Assembly: GCF_015210005.1 (NCBI RefSeq)
Contig: NZ_MU158698.1
Location: 2,710,807-2,774,806, forward strand
DNA from: Sphingobacterium hungaricum
Lineage (GTDB): Bacteria; Bacteroidota; Bacteroidia; Sphingobacteriales; Sphingobacteriaceae
Direction of reading: 5' to 3'
Length of the DNA: 64,000 nt
Shown here: in pieces, positions 27,556 to 36,187 of the stretch
How the letters are laid out: each line of letters begins with the position of its first letter
How positions within the stretch are numbered: the first letter of the stretch is position 1
The notes under the pieces: model-generated
The model's database searches: none
The model's input: the letters and a program-made list of their open reading frames with translations, nothing else
What the model was told of the DNA's origin: nothing
Position numbers and translations under genes: made by a program

Positions 27556-28491
27556 TTAATTGTATTTAGTAAATAAGTCGTCGTATGGATCCTCATGAAG
27601 AAAAAAATTCATTGCAATTACTTTGTACTTTTGATCACCATTTTGTTCTAGAAACCGAAGTCTTTTGTCACTAATCTCTTTGTCTAGAATAGAAGTGAAA
27701 CGTTTCAAATCATTAGGTTTACATATTTTATTGATTTTAGGTATCAACTCTTTTAGAGTGAAAATGTGACCTACCATTTCTAAAGTAATATGTCTAGTAA
27801 GCACGAGAACGAAATTTTGATAGGTATTGATTTGGATGTCAAGGTTTCTGAGTACCTCATCATCTGGGTAATATATAGTTTTCAAATAATGGTTTACTAT
27901 GTCGAGGGCTATTCTGATTTGTTTTTCTTTTGGTTTGTCAAGTTCATGAATAGCATTGTTACCTAGAAATCTAATACTATGTAGCCTATGTGCATCATTC
28001 TTCGTTAACAACCCTTCATCGGAAAGATTATGGATCTTTTGCTCAAGATCTCTTTGAGTACTTAACTTTTTGTCTATATATGTACCTTCAATAATTGCTC
28101 TTAAACCAGCTGAAGCTAAAATAAATGCTTTGTTTTCAATAGCAATTTTTACTTCTTGGTACAAATTAGCAATTTTATTAGGTAGTTTATTTATCAAGGA
28201 ATAACTAGCAAACCCCATTTTCGCAAATGGAGGATAATACGTCTTTTCGCTATAAGGAATTAGCTCCTCATTTATTTCATTCACCATACTGGGGTCATGA
28301 AAGCTTCGGCAATAGATAACATCATCGCAACCTAAACACTGTAATAAGATATGTGTAGTTGTACCCCAATAATGATAGCTTAACGGGAACTCTTCATCTG
28401 GCAATTCTTCATCATGCACAGCATTAGAAAATATAGGATTATGATTTGTTTCTTTTTTGCATGAATTACAAAATACTTTGTTTGTTTTCAT
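27556..28491 (-). CDS. DUF4145 domain protein with N-terminal zinc ribbon
   Basis: The protein has 311 residues. Residues 7-62 hold two Cys pairs (CNSC and CLGC) that form a zinc ribbon. Residues 115-200 hold the DUF4145 core: ENKAFILASAGLRAIIEGTYIDKK, DLEQKIHNLSDEGLLT, and RFLGNNAIHE. DUF4145 proteins often sit beside restriction-modification and other defence genes, and the fold may bind or cut nucleic acid, but no activity is proven for the family. It is convergent with the HaeIII-type operon, so it may simply be a passenger of the same island. Confidence 0.75.
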   Translation of the reverse strand: MKTNKVFCNSCKKETNHNPIFSNAVHDEELPDEEFPLSYHYWGTTTHILLQCLGCDDVIYCRSFHDPSMVNEINEELIPYSEKTYYPPFAKMGFASYSLINKLPNKIANLYQEVKIAIENKAFILASAGLRAIIEGTYIDKKLSTQRDLEQKIHNLSDEGLLTKNDAHRLHSIRFLGNNAIHELDKPKEKQIRIALDIVNHYLKTIYYPDDEVLRNLDIQINTYQNFVLVLTRHITLEMVGHIFTLKELIPKINKICKPNDLKRFTSILDKEISDKRLRFLEQNGDQKYKVIAMNFFLHEDPYDDLFTKYN

Positions 28492-28603
28492 ATTTTTTAG
28501 ATATTATTAAGTAATAAAAACTGATTGGATTTAATACAAATTATTCGATTTTTTAAACGGATTTTGAGCAATCCAACCAAATCACTAAAGATAGGAAGCA
28601 ACT

Positions 28604-28720
28604 ATGGAAGATTCAAATAAAATTATTCAAAGCTTTTGGTACGGGGATGACTGCCACTTTTCGGTAACACCTCTTTTCCCACAAGACATTTGTCCCGAAA
28701 GCTCGCAAGGTGCGAGATAA
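28604..28720 (+). pseudogene. possible glycosyltransferase 5' remnant
   Basis: A 38-residue frame begins MEDSNKIIQSFWYGDD. N-K-I-I-Q-S-F-W-x-G is the usual start of capsule-type glycosyltransferases. The likeness ends after about 16 codons, and the following bases seem to be the leader of a TraE-like gene. The call rests on a short match. Confidence 0.3.
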
Positions 28721-28747
28721 ACAGTAACAAATTAATGTGTTTCAATT

Positions 28748-28980
28748 ATGGAAAAACAAGGAAAAAAAGTTTTACTGGCAGCCGTGGCAATGCTGTCAGG
28801 AATTGGTGCGTTCGCACAGGGCAACGGCTCGGCAGGAATCAACGAGGCTACCCAAATGGTAACAAGCTATTTCGACCCGCAACGCAATTAATCTACGCCA
28901 TCGGTGCGGTAGTCGGGTTAATCGGGGGCGTTAAGGTGTACAACAAATCCGGTTCCGGCGACCCGGACACGAGTAAGACT
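28748..28980 (+). pseudogene. truncated, frameshifted TraE-like (DUF4134) gene
   Basis: The frame from the ATG at 28748 encodes a TraE start (KVLLAAVAMLSGIGAFAQG, INEATQMVTSYFDP). It then hits a stop because one base is missing near 28877. The sense resumes in the next frame as ATQLIYAIGAVVGLIGGVKV and GDPDTSKT, and is cut off near 28980. TraE is a small two-helix membrane protein of Bacteroidota conjugation systems. The sequence differs from the two intact copies at 49.6-50.2 kb, so it comes from a different element that once sat here. An insertion sequence lies 160 bases on. Confidence 0.8.
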
Positions 28981-29203
28981 GGAGATTTCGGTATTGCTGA
29001 CCATAGCTTTCCGGAAATTAAAGACAGCCCATTTCGTTCAAAATTGACCAGTTCAAATTATTATAAATTAAGAATTTATGGAGGAGTTTAAGTTTTTGTT
29101 GGCTGGTCAATTCGCCACGGAATTGGGTGGTAATAAGATGGTTCTTCCCCACTTTTGGTGGTAATCCTATGAAACAAATATTGATTTATCCGTTAGTAAG
29201 TTA

Positions 29204-30395
29204 ATGAATGTCAATAAAATAATATTCAACGGCACTAGTCAGTTCAAGGTTGTTTCTGTAGATAGTGATATGGATAGCTTCACTATCTATGTATTGGGCA
29301 AAGGGAAAATATCTTTTTGCCCAAATTGTGAGCAGGTCTCATCTAAAGTTCACAGTTATTACACAAGAAAGTTTGCGGATCTTCCAACATTCGGAAAGTG
29401 CTCAAAGATTATCTTGCGAGCACACAAATTTTATTGTAGTACGCTGGAATGTCCATTAAAAGTGTTTACAGAAAGATATCAAGACCATTTTAAGCCATAC
29501 CAGAGAAGAACTGATAGGTTAAATATTAAATTACTAAATATAGTCCTCGAATCTGGCGGAAAATCTGCAGAACGGATCTGCAACCAACTTTCCATCCCTG
29601 TATGTGATACGACTTTATTGCGACTAATAGAAAAGGCAGAGCTCCCCAGTAATGAAGACATAATAGCCTTGGGTGTTGACGATTGGGCAATAAAGAAACG
29701 GGAGCGTTATGGAAGTATCCTTGTAGATCTAGTCACAAATCGTCCAATTGGGCTACTTGGTGATCGCGAAGAAGATACGCTTTGCTCATGGTTACAGAAA
29801 AGAGATAGTCTCCAGATTATTTCCCGAGACAGGTACATTAATTTTAAAAATGCTTCTACAAAGGGTGCCCCTCAAGCAATACAAGTTACGGATCGCTGGC
29901 ATTTATTAAAGAACTTAGGTGAGGCGATGCGCAAGATTCTGGACCGGGAGTATTCAACCCTAAAAAAAGTCAGGGAGGCTAATAGCAAAACTAAAATGGC
30001 AGAACCACGTGTTCTAAAAAGTATGATACCCAGCGCTCAACAGGAGAAGTTCAAAGAAGTAAAGCTGCTGCTTGAACAAGGTGTGTCTATCCAGGATATT
30101 GCAAGAAGGTTTAAGATGAGCCGTACAGTTCCGTCATATGATACTCAAGGACCGAAGCAGTGACGGTTTGAACTCGTGGATTATAAATGTGATAAACTCC
30201 TCAATTGCGGAACTACGTAGTTTTGCAAACGGATTAATGCAGGATATTAAAGCGATAGAAAATGCTTTCAACCTAGCCTGGAGCAATGGGCCGGTGGAAG
30301 GAAATGTAAATAAACTCAAAACTTTAAAACGGCAAATGTATGGGAGATGCTCGCTGAGCCTTTTGGAAAAAAGGTTAGTGTTGACCCCATCATAA
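29204..30395 (+). pseudogene. ISL3-family transposase, internally deleted
   Basis: The main frame (29204-30163, 319 residues) shows an N-terminal zinc-binding region (FCPNCEQV and a later CSTLECP) followed by the DDE domain (IIALGVDDWAIKKRERYGSILVDL, then IISRDRYINFKNA, then QVTDRWHLLKNLGEA). It leaves the correct frame after RRFKMSRTV. The C-terminal piece with the last catalytic block (FNLAWSNGPVEGNVNKLKTLKRQMYG) follows in another frame, at 30138-30395. A full ISL3 transposase is over 400 residues, so central sequence is missing and this copy is unlikely to move by itself. Confidence 0.8.
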
Positions 30396-30493
30396 CCACC
30401 AAAAGTGGGGAAGAACCATAGGCTCCGAAACCCTCTCTCATGACATAAAACAGAATATTTAATTTGTTTTACCACCAAAAGTGGGGAAGAACC
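30393..30493. repeat. two tandem IS right-end repeats, 76 bp apart
   Basis: The 25-base IS end occurs at 30393-30417 (one mismatch) and again at 30469-30493 (perfect). Each copy is followed by a related flank (ATAGGCTCCGAAACCC and ATAAGATCCGAAACCC). This suggests an earlier insertion or deletion event between IS ends. Confidence 0.85.
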
Positions 30494-30534
30494 ATAAGAT
30501 CCGAAACCCCCAATTGCCTTTAATAGTTTTTCTC

Positions 30535-30759
30535 TTAAAAACCCAACAACTCATTAGCTGACACTTCTAAGGCTTTGGCAATTTGATATATTGTAAATAC
30601 TGAAGCGGTAACACGCCCATTTTCTATTCTTCCGATAGCCTGATAATCTTTAAAGCCTATAGCGGCGGCTAATTGGGGTTGGGTTAATTGTTTAGCTTGT
30701 CTTAATTCTTGAATACGCGCACCTAACAACTTCCTAAATCTTAATTCTATTGCATCCAT
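30535..30759 (-). CDS. small XRE-family HTH regulator
   Basis: The product is 74 residues from the ATG at 30759. A longer frame to 30801 would run into the operator palindrome, so the short start is preferred. It is a single Cro/C1-type helix-turn-helix: LGARIQELRQAKQLTQPQLAAAIGFKDYQAIGRIENGRV, then IYQIAKALEVSANELL. There is no extra domain, so it is a simple dimeric repressor. A perfect 18-bp palindrome lies 35 bases upstream of its start and overlaps a divergent promoter, so it probably represses itself and the downstream leader/SusCD unit. Confidence 0.85.
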   Translation of the reverse strand: MDAIELRFRKLLGARIQELRQAKQLTQPQLAAAIGFKDYQAIGRIENGRVTASVFTIYQIAKALEVSANELLGF

Positions 30760-30793
30760 ATGGACTAAGCACGGAATAATATGAAAACTAATA

Positions 30794-30811
30794 CCAAACA
30801 AATTTGTTTGG
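30794..30811. promoter_or_regulatory. perfect 18-bp palindrome, probable XRE operator
   Basis: CCAAACAAATTTGTTTGG is a perfect palindrome between the XRE gene and the leader region. Its right half contains the TTTG used as the -33 box of the rightward promoter. Binding there would block RNA polymerase. Confidence 0.65.
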
Positions 30812-30834
30812 ATTATATTAATTTTTTATATTTG
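30803..30834 (+). promoter_or_regulatory. Bacteroidota sigma-ABfr-type promoter
   Basis: TTTG at 30803-30806, then 20 bases, then TATATTTG at 30827-30834. This matches the -33/-7 consensus (TTTG, 19-21 bases, TAnnTTTG) exactly. It faces right, with a start expected near 30840, at the beginning of the hairpin-rich leader. Confidence 0.7.
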
Positions 30835-30839
30835 TTTAG

Positions 30840-31150
30840 TTAAATCAGGTCGTTATCTGATTTAAGGTATTAAATTAAGAGAGTCTCGTTCACAAACTCT
30901 GACAATAAATCCCAAACGAGACGGTAGTTTAATGCCCGTGCACATATTTTTGTACCTTTGGTGCAAACTATAGCGCATGGGCGACTATCGTAAATCCGTT
31001 TTGGGAGGGGTCAGAGCCTTGTGTAGCGGTTGATAGGAGCCCTGCTATAGTTCTTCTTCCATAGAGACTCACTAATCATAAGTGAGTTATGAAAAAAAAA
31101 CTTTACAAAAATCTGATTAAAGCTCCCGAGTAGCTCGGCTATTTCTTTTC
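30840..31150 (+). ncRNA. candidate structured leader or small RNA
   Basis: The stretch begins at the predicted start of the promoter above. It holds these perfect or near-perfect pairings: TTAAATCAG/CTGATTTAA (30840-30865); GTCTCGTT/AACGAGAC (30883-30922); a nested set CCCAAACG/CGTTTTGGG, ACGGTAGT/ACTATCGT and GCCCGTGC/GCATGGGC (30911-31005); AACTATAGC/GCTATAGTT (30966-31052); and ACTCACT/AGTGAGT (31067-31087). Several exclude each other. A 14-codon frame (31089-31133, MKKKLYKNLIKAPE) ends inside a terminator-like hairpin, CCGAG-TAG-CTCGG, followed by a pyrimidine-rich run. It matches none of tmRNA, RNase P RNA or SRP RNA as I know them. Whether it is a riboswitch-like leader or a free RNA is unknown. 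Confidence 0.45.
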
Positions 31151-31692
31151 GATAAATGATGTGTTAACATAAAAAATAATTGACGTATATTTTGTGCGCA
31201 CGGTATTTCGAATACCAAAACATTCATCAATTAAGACTGGAGTCTTGGCATCTGGACGGATAGCGAGTCTGATACTTCGTTAATGCGTTGCAGATGCAAT
31301 GGTTACACAAAAACTAACTTAAAAAAATGAAGGATTTTTATGAGGATGGGAGGGGACAGTTTTTTTTGAAACTGCTTTTCTCAAAGGATAAAGGTGCATT
31401 ATATCGCTCTGTTGGCGCAGCACGCCCATTTCCTTTTGTCTTGGAACAAAAGGAACCAAACACTCATGGACCGATTTTACCGGGTAGTGATTATTTTAAG
31501 ATCAGACTTCATAATAAAAAGTTTCTATTGCTATCCTGGCAATTACTCAAAATGTCACATGCGAACCGAGTTTATGATCCCCGTAAGGAGAAGCAAAATA
31601 ATAGAGGGTGTATTGATGGTATACATATACCGAAGGATCTTAATTTTACCTTTTGGGCGCTAGGGGGATTTAGGACGTATAGCTTACAAGCT
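31151..31692 (+). other. hairpin-rich stretch upstream of the TlpA/SusCD operon
   Basis: Further perfect hairpins lie here: GGTATT-TCG-AATACC (31202-31216), AAGACT-GG-AGTCTT (31233-31246), GCATCTG/CAGATGC (31248-31297) and a REP-like CCTTTTGT-(6)-ACAAAAGG (31432-31453). A 16-bp palindrome, ATAGCTT-AC-AAGCTAT, at 31679-31694 touches the preferred start codon. A frame from 31327 is open into the TlpA-like gene, but its 122 residues have no signal peptide or domain and cover the REP-like hairpin, so I treat it as non-coding. Confidence 0.45.
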
Positions 31693-32976
31693 ATGATGTA
31701 CAGCATACTGCTTTTTGTTTCATTTTTGTTTCATAGTGTTGCCTTGGCGCAGTCTCGACAGGACATCGGGACTGTAGCTGGGGCAAATAGGATTGTTCCA
31801 TTACGAGCAGGGGATAAATTGCCTGAAGAGTTCTGGAAGCAGGAATACCTTTTTTATCGCAATGGCGATACTGTACGACAGACGCTAGACGTATATCGAG
31901 GCAAGGCTATAATTTTAGATTTTTGGGCACAGTGGTGCACACCATGTCTGGTCTCGCTGGGGAAGGTAAACACCTTTGCACATCAGCTTTCCGGCAATGG
32001 CGTATTTATCCCTGTCACATCGGACAAATTGACTTCAGTCCAGTCGGTGTGGAAAAAGCAAGGGTTCACGTTGCCTTCTGTTATTGGAGACACCATACTG
32101 GGACAGTTCTTCCCCCGAGCGAGCATACCCCATGTGGTGTGGATAGATGCCGAAGGCACAGTCGCGCACATCACCAACCAGCAGCCGCTAGATGAGAGCA
32201 ATATGAGCGATTTTTTCAAGGGAGCAGAGCTGGAGGTCGCCCAGAAGACCGCTGTCGATAAAAATAGGCCTTTGCTCCTGGATACTCGAGTCGATCCAAG
32301 CAGCGTGGAGAATTACCAGCTTGTGCTCAAAGGGAAGCAAGAGGGGATGCCCATGCTAAAATTCACGCGCAGTACGCCACAAGGGGTCTTTAGCAAGACG
32401 TATATCAATAGGCCGCTGCTGCTGCTCTATAAAGGGCTGGCATACGACCTGTTTTACGGGCTGGGACAGACAATGTTCGAAAAGGACTTTCAGATAGCCG
32501 ATATAGATCCTGCCATACTGAATGAAATCTATACGCTTGATATCATTTCACCGTCTAACACAGAAGCTACGTTTTACAGCCACCTGGTGGATCTGTTGAA
32601 TACAGCATCGGGCCTGGAGGCAGGCATGGACAGCGAGCAAAGGCAATGCCTGGTGCTAAAAAAACTGAACGGTGACGTTGTCCTCGGTACAGCGGGAGGA
32701 GAAAGATTGCGCCAAGTGGACTGGAACGGACATATCGATCTTCGCAACCTGCCCTTGCCATCTTTCCAAGGTATCCTGATGGACGATCGCTTGACGGGAA
32801 AGTATATCGTCAACGAGACCGGCTATAAAGGAAATATCGATGCACAGCTGACCGTAACCAGCGATCTGGCAGAATTGAACAGACAGTTGGCAAAGATGGG
32901 GCTTCAGCTCGAAGAGGCCATTAGAGATGTGACCATATTTACCATAAAAAAGCCTAAACCTAACGAACATGAATAA
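31693..32976 (+). CDS. TlpA-like thiol-disulfide protein with DUF3738-like C-terminus
   Basis: The start at 31693 (427 residues) gives a proper signal peptide (MMYSILLFVSFLFHSVALAQ). The first domain is a TlpA/ResA-type thioredoxin with active site WCTPC (Cys82, Cys85) and a cis-Pro segment ASIPHVVWID. The last 180 residues resemble the soil-associated DUF3738/TIGR03435 domain (TGYKGNIDAQLTV, then LAKMGLQLEEAIRDVTIFTI). It is periplasmic. Its stop overlaps the SusC start by 8 bases, so it is the first gene of the operon. A role in keeping a ligand or exported peptide reduced is inferred from context. Confidence 0.75.
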   Translation: MMYSILLFVSFLFHSVALAQSRQDIGTVAGANRIVPLRAGDKLPEEFWKQEYLFYRNGDTVRQTLDVYRGKAIILDFWAQWCTPCLVSLGKVNTFAHQLSGNGVFIPVTSDKLTSVQSVWKKQGFTLPSVIGDTILGQFFPRASIPHVVWIDAEGTVAHITNQQPLDESNMSDFFKGAELEVAQKTAVDKNRPLLLDTRVDPSSVENYQLVLKGKQEGMPMLKFTRSTPQGVFSKTYINRPLLLLYKGLAYDLFYGLGQTMFEKDFQIADIDPAILNEIYTLDIISPSNTEATFYSHLVDLLNTASGLEAGMDSEQRQCLVLKKLNGDVVLGTAGGERLRQVDWNGHIDLRNLPLPSFQGILMDDRLTGKYIVNETGYKGNIDAQLTVTSDLAELNRQLAKMGLQLEEAIRDVTIFTIKKPKPNEHE

Positions 32977-35900
32977 AATACGCTATAATTTTTTTGTGCT
33001 GATGCTTAACCTGTTCTGTGCACCGATATTAATGGCACAGGAGCAGGCCCTAAAAGGGCGGGCGGTCGACCGGGCCACAGGGGCAAGGATCGCAGATGTA
33101 TCGATGTACCTGCCAGGCGATGCCGCTATGGCAAAGTCGGATCAAAATGGCGCTTTTAGCATTCAGGTCCGCAACGGTACAGAAAAAGTGCCCGTCCGTT
33201 TTTCGGCAGTGGGCTACATAGTTCTGGATACGCTGCTAGCCATCGATAGGACCCATTTGATACAGCTCGAGAGGGGACTTGTCGACGTGGAAGAGGTGTA
33301 TGTATCGACAGGGTACGATAAGATCCCAAGGGAGCGGTCTACCGGGTCATTTTCGGTGATCGGAAGCGACCGCATCAGCGAGCAGATCGATTTTAACATC
33401 ATGGACCGGCTGCCTGCAGTAGCGTCGGGCATCGTGCTCGACCGCAATTCAAAAGGAGGGTCTGACCAGCTTTTGGTAAGGGGCATGAGCACGATACTGG
33501 GAGAAACTGCGCCTTTGGTCGTATTGGACAATTTCCCGTACGAAGGGGATCTTTCCAGTATCAATCCTGACGATATCGAAAACATAACGATCTTGAGGGA
33601 TGCGGCGGCGGCGTCCATCTGGGGAGCGCGGGCCGGCAATGGCGTGATCGTGATCACCTCAAAAAAAGGGAGCCTGAACCAAAAATTAAAGGCCAATTTC
33701 AGCGCGCAGACTTCCATAGAGGCTAAACCGGATCTTTTCGCGATCGAGCGGATCAGCTCCTCGGACATGATCGATGTCGAGAGCATGCTCTTTGAAAAGG
33801 GGTATTACAGCTCCATGATCGGTTCCAGGAGCAAGCCTGTGCTGTCTCCTGCCGTAGAGCTCTTTATCCGCCAGGCATCGGAATCTGATCCTGCGGCCTT
33901 AGCAGAGATCGATGCCGAATTGGACAGGCTGCGCACGCTGGATGTCCGGAACGATTTTTTAGACTACATATATCGGCCGGGGCTCCAGCAGCAGAGCACG
34001 GTAAGCCTTGCACAGGGGTCGGACCGGTTCATCTGGAACGCTTCAGCGAGCAATGCCTCCTTGAGGGACAACCTGGGCCAAAAGACACAGAGAAATACGT
34101 TCGTGACAAATTCCAGGATACATATCGGCAAGCGCCTGTCCATCGATGCAGGGATCAATATTTCCTTTCTGGCAAGCAGGAGCGGCAGGCCAGGGCTTGG
34201 AGCTATCAGCGCTTATAACAGCGGGCTGTTCCCCTATGCCGAGCTTGCCGACGCCCAGGGAAATGCGCTCGCTGTCTATAAAGACTGGCGCGCGCCATTT
34301 TTGGAAAACGATCTCCATCCCGAGCTGCTAGATTGGAGATATTACCCACTAGAAGACTACAAGCACAGTACATCTGTGCAGTCCAGCCAGAACACGCTGC
34401 TGTCTACAGGTGCAGAATACAGTCTGCCCAAGTGGTTCAGGCTCTCGGCCAAATACCAGTTCCAAAAACAGGCCGGGCTTTCCGAAAATCTGACAGATAT
34501 ACAAAGCTATGAAGCGAGGAACATCGTCAACAGCTACTCCAAAATAAATACAGCGACCGGGGGGATTGACCATCAGGTCCCCAAAGGGGGGATCTTAGAC
34601 CAGTCCACCAATAGCCGGACAGCCCACAGCTTGAGGGGACAGCTGAATTTCAACTGGGAAACGCCTATCCATAAGGTATATGGGCTGCTCGGCAGCGAGG
34701 TGCGCAGCGTTTCCGCGAATTCGGGCAGCAATAGGCTGTATGGATACAATCACTCCAATCTGGCCTATTCGCTTTTTGACCTGACCGTTCCGTATACCCA
34801 TTACATTACCGGAGCAAACGTAACGATGCCCAGTGGCCTATCTCTAAACCAGCGGGAGGACCGTTTTATCTCCACGTTCTTCAATGGATCGTATATGTTC
34901 AAGGACAGATATACGGCTACTTTCAGTGCCAGGAGAGACGCGTCAAACCTCTTCGGGTTGCACGTGAACGACAAATGGAACCCCTTTTGGTCAGCAGGCC
35001 TTGGATGGACCGTTTCAAATGAGCGTTTTTTTGCAGACCATCCGATAGGCCACCTGAAGCTTAGAGCTACCTATGGCAAGACCGGCAACCTGAACCCTTC
35101 GATGGTCGCCCTTACTACGATAAGGTATGCCGGCCCCAATCCGTTCACGCAGACACCTTATGCCAGGTTTGACAATTATGCCAATCCCGAGCTGAAATGG
35201 GAAACAGTGGGCATGGCCAATATCGGCCTGGATTTCGCTACCAAAGATAACCGTATCTCAGGAACGATCGAAGGCTACTACAAGCAAGGGACAAATCTGT
35301 ATGGCCTGGCTCCCATGGACTATACGAGCGGCGTGGATGCGTTCATCATCAAGAATGTGGCGGCCATTTCGGCAAAGGGAATGGACGTGACACTGAACAC
35401 GATCAATACGATAGGGAAGGTCAGATGGACAACAAACCTCCAGTTCAGCTTGAACCGGGACAAGGTGACTAAATATCATGCAGAGAGCGATCTGGCATCT
35501 CAATTTGTGGGCGCGACGAACAGGATTTCGGGAAGGGAAGGTTCTCCGGTATACGCTATGTATTCCTATAAATGGATGGGACTGGATGCGCAGGACGGCG
35601 CGCCATTGGGGCTGCTCAGCGGCGAGGCGTCACGGGATTACCGCCAGTTTACGGGAGCGAGCGCCACAGTAGACGATCTGGTCTACCATGGGGGAATCCA
35701 GCCAACGCTGTTTGGATCGCTGGGCAATACTTTATCATGGAAACAGTGGTCGGCCACATTTCGCATGACCTACAAGTTTGGCTATTATTTCAGGAGAGAG
35801 ACCATTGTTTACAGTTCGCTCTTCTCGACATGGAATGGCCATGGCGATTTCAACAAGCGGTGGCAGCGGCCCGGCGACGAATCTGCTACCGATATCCCTG

Positions 35901-36187
35901 CCCTGATATATCCCGTCGAATCTGGCGCGGAAAACTTCTATCGCTATGCAGAGCCTTTTGTGGAGCGGGGCGACCACATCCGGTTGGAGTATGCCAACCT
36001 TTCTTATGCGTTCCCAAATGGTGCCGTATCCAAGCTGAAAGATGCATCGGTGACTTTCAATGTCAATAATCTAGGCCTGCTGTACAAAAGGAACAGAGCA
36101 GGGGTCGACCCGGATTTCAGCTCAGCCTCAAATACGGGATTTTCACCTTCGACGATTTATTCATTAACGATAAAATGTGCAATATGA
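32969..36187 (+). CDS. SusC/RagA-type TonB-linked outer-membrane protein
   Basis: The protein has 1072 residues: signal peptide ending ILMAQ, a carboxypeptidase-like domain (LKGRAVDRATGARIADVSMYL), then a plug domain with the SusC signature (LLVRGMSTILGETAPLVVLDN, IENITILRDAAAASIWGARAGNGVIVITSKKG), and a barrel of about 800 residues. It imports a ligand captured by the SusD-type lipoprotein encoded downstream. The gene is visibly richer in G and C than its neighbours, especially in third codon positions. No FecR or sigma factor gene is adjacent; the nearby XRE regulator and leader may take that place. Confidence 0.95.
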   Translation: MNKIRYNFFVLMLNLFCAPILMAQEQALKGRAVDRATGARIADVSMYLPGDAAMAKSDQNGAFSIQVRNGTEKVPVRFSAVGYIVLDTLLAIDRTHLIQLERGLVDVEEVYVSTGYDKIPRERSTGSFSVIGSDRISEQIDFNIMDRLPAVASGIVLDRNSKGGSDQLLVRGMSTILGETAPLVVLDNFPYEGDLSSINPDDIENITILRDAAAASIWGARAGNGVIVITSKKGSLNQKLKANFSAQTSIEAKPDLFAIERISSSDMIDVESMLFEKGYYSSMIGSRSKPVLSPAVELFIRQASESDPAALAEIDAELDRLRTLDVRNDFLDYIYRPGLQQQSTVSLAQGSDRFIWNASASNASLRDNLGQKTQRNTFVTNSRIHIGKRLSIDAGINISFLASRSGRPGLGAISAYNSGLFPYAELADAQGNALAVYKDWRAPFLENDLHPELLDWRYYPLEDYKHSTSVQSSQNTLLSTGAEYSLPKWFRLSAKYQFQKQAGLSENLTDIQSYEARNIVNSYSKINTATGGIDHQVPKGGILDQSTNSRTAHSLRGQLNFNWETPIHKVYGLLGSEVRSVSANSGSNRLYGYNHSNLAYSLFDLTVPYTHYITGANVTMPSGLSLNQREDRFISTFFNGSYMFKDRYTATFSARRDASNLFGLHVNDKWNPFWSAGLGWTVSNERFFADHPIGHLKLRATYGKTGNLNPSMVALTTIRYAGPNPFTQTPYARFDNYANPELKWETVGMANIGLDFATKDNRISGTIEGYYKQGTNLYGLAPMDYTSGVDAFIIKNVAAISAKGMDVTLNTINTIGKVRWTTNLQFSLNRDKVTKYHAESDLASQFVGATNRISGREGSPVYAMYSYKWMGLDAQDGAPLGLLSGEASRDYRQFTGASATVDDLVYHGGIQPTLFGSLGNTLSWKQWSATFRMTYKFGYYFRRETIVYSSLFSTWNGHGDFNKRWQRPGDESATDIPALIYPVESGAENFYRYAEPFVERGDHIRLEYANLSYAFPNGAVSKLKDASVTFNVNNLGLLYKRNRAGVDPDFSSASNTGFSPSTIYSLTIKCAI

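Larger units (their letters stand above)
29140..30493 (+). mobile_element. ISL3-family insertion sequence with a duplicated right end
   Basis: Perfect 25-bp terminal inverted repeats (GGTTCTTCCCCACTTTTGG onward) lie at 29140-29164 and 30469-30493. The 7-bp direct repeat ATAAGAT flanks both ends (29133-29139 and 30494-30500), close to the 8 bp usual for ISL3. The transposase inside has lost part of its sequence. An extra near-copy of the right end lies at 30393-30417, 76 bases before the true end. Confidence 0.8.

Noticed and set aside
30840..31150. tmRNA, RNase P RNA, SRP RNA or a tRNA in the hairpin-rich leader
   Set aside because: None of the invariant sequence blocks of these RNAs could be found, so only a general structured-RNA candidate is reported.
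31327..31692. N-terminal 122-residue extension of the TlpA-like protein
   Set aside because: It passes through a REP-like hairpin, carries no domain and would place the good signal peptide in the middle of the protein. An internal start at 31693 is more credible.
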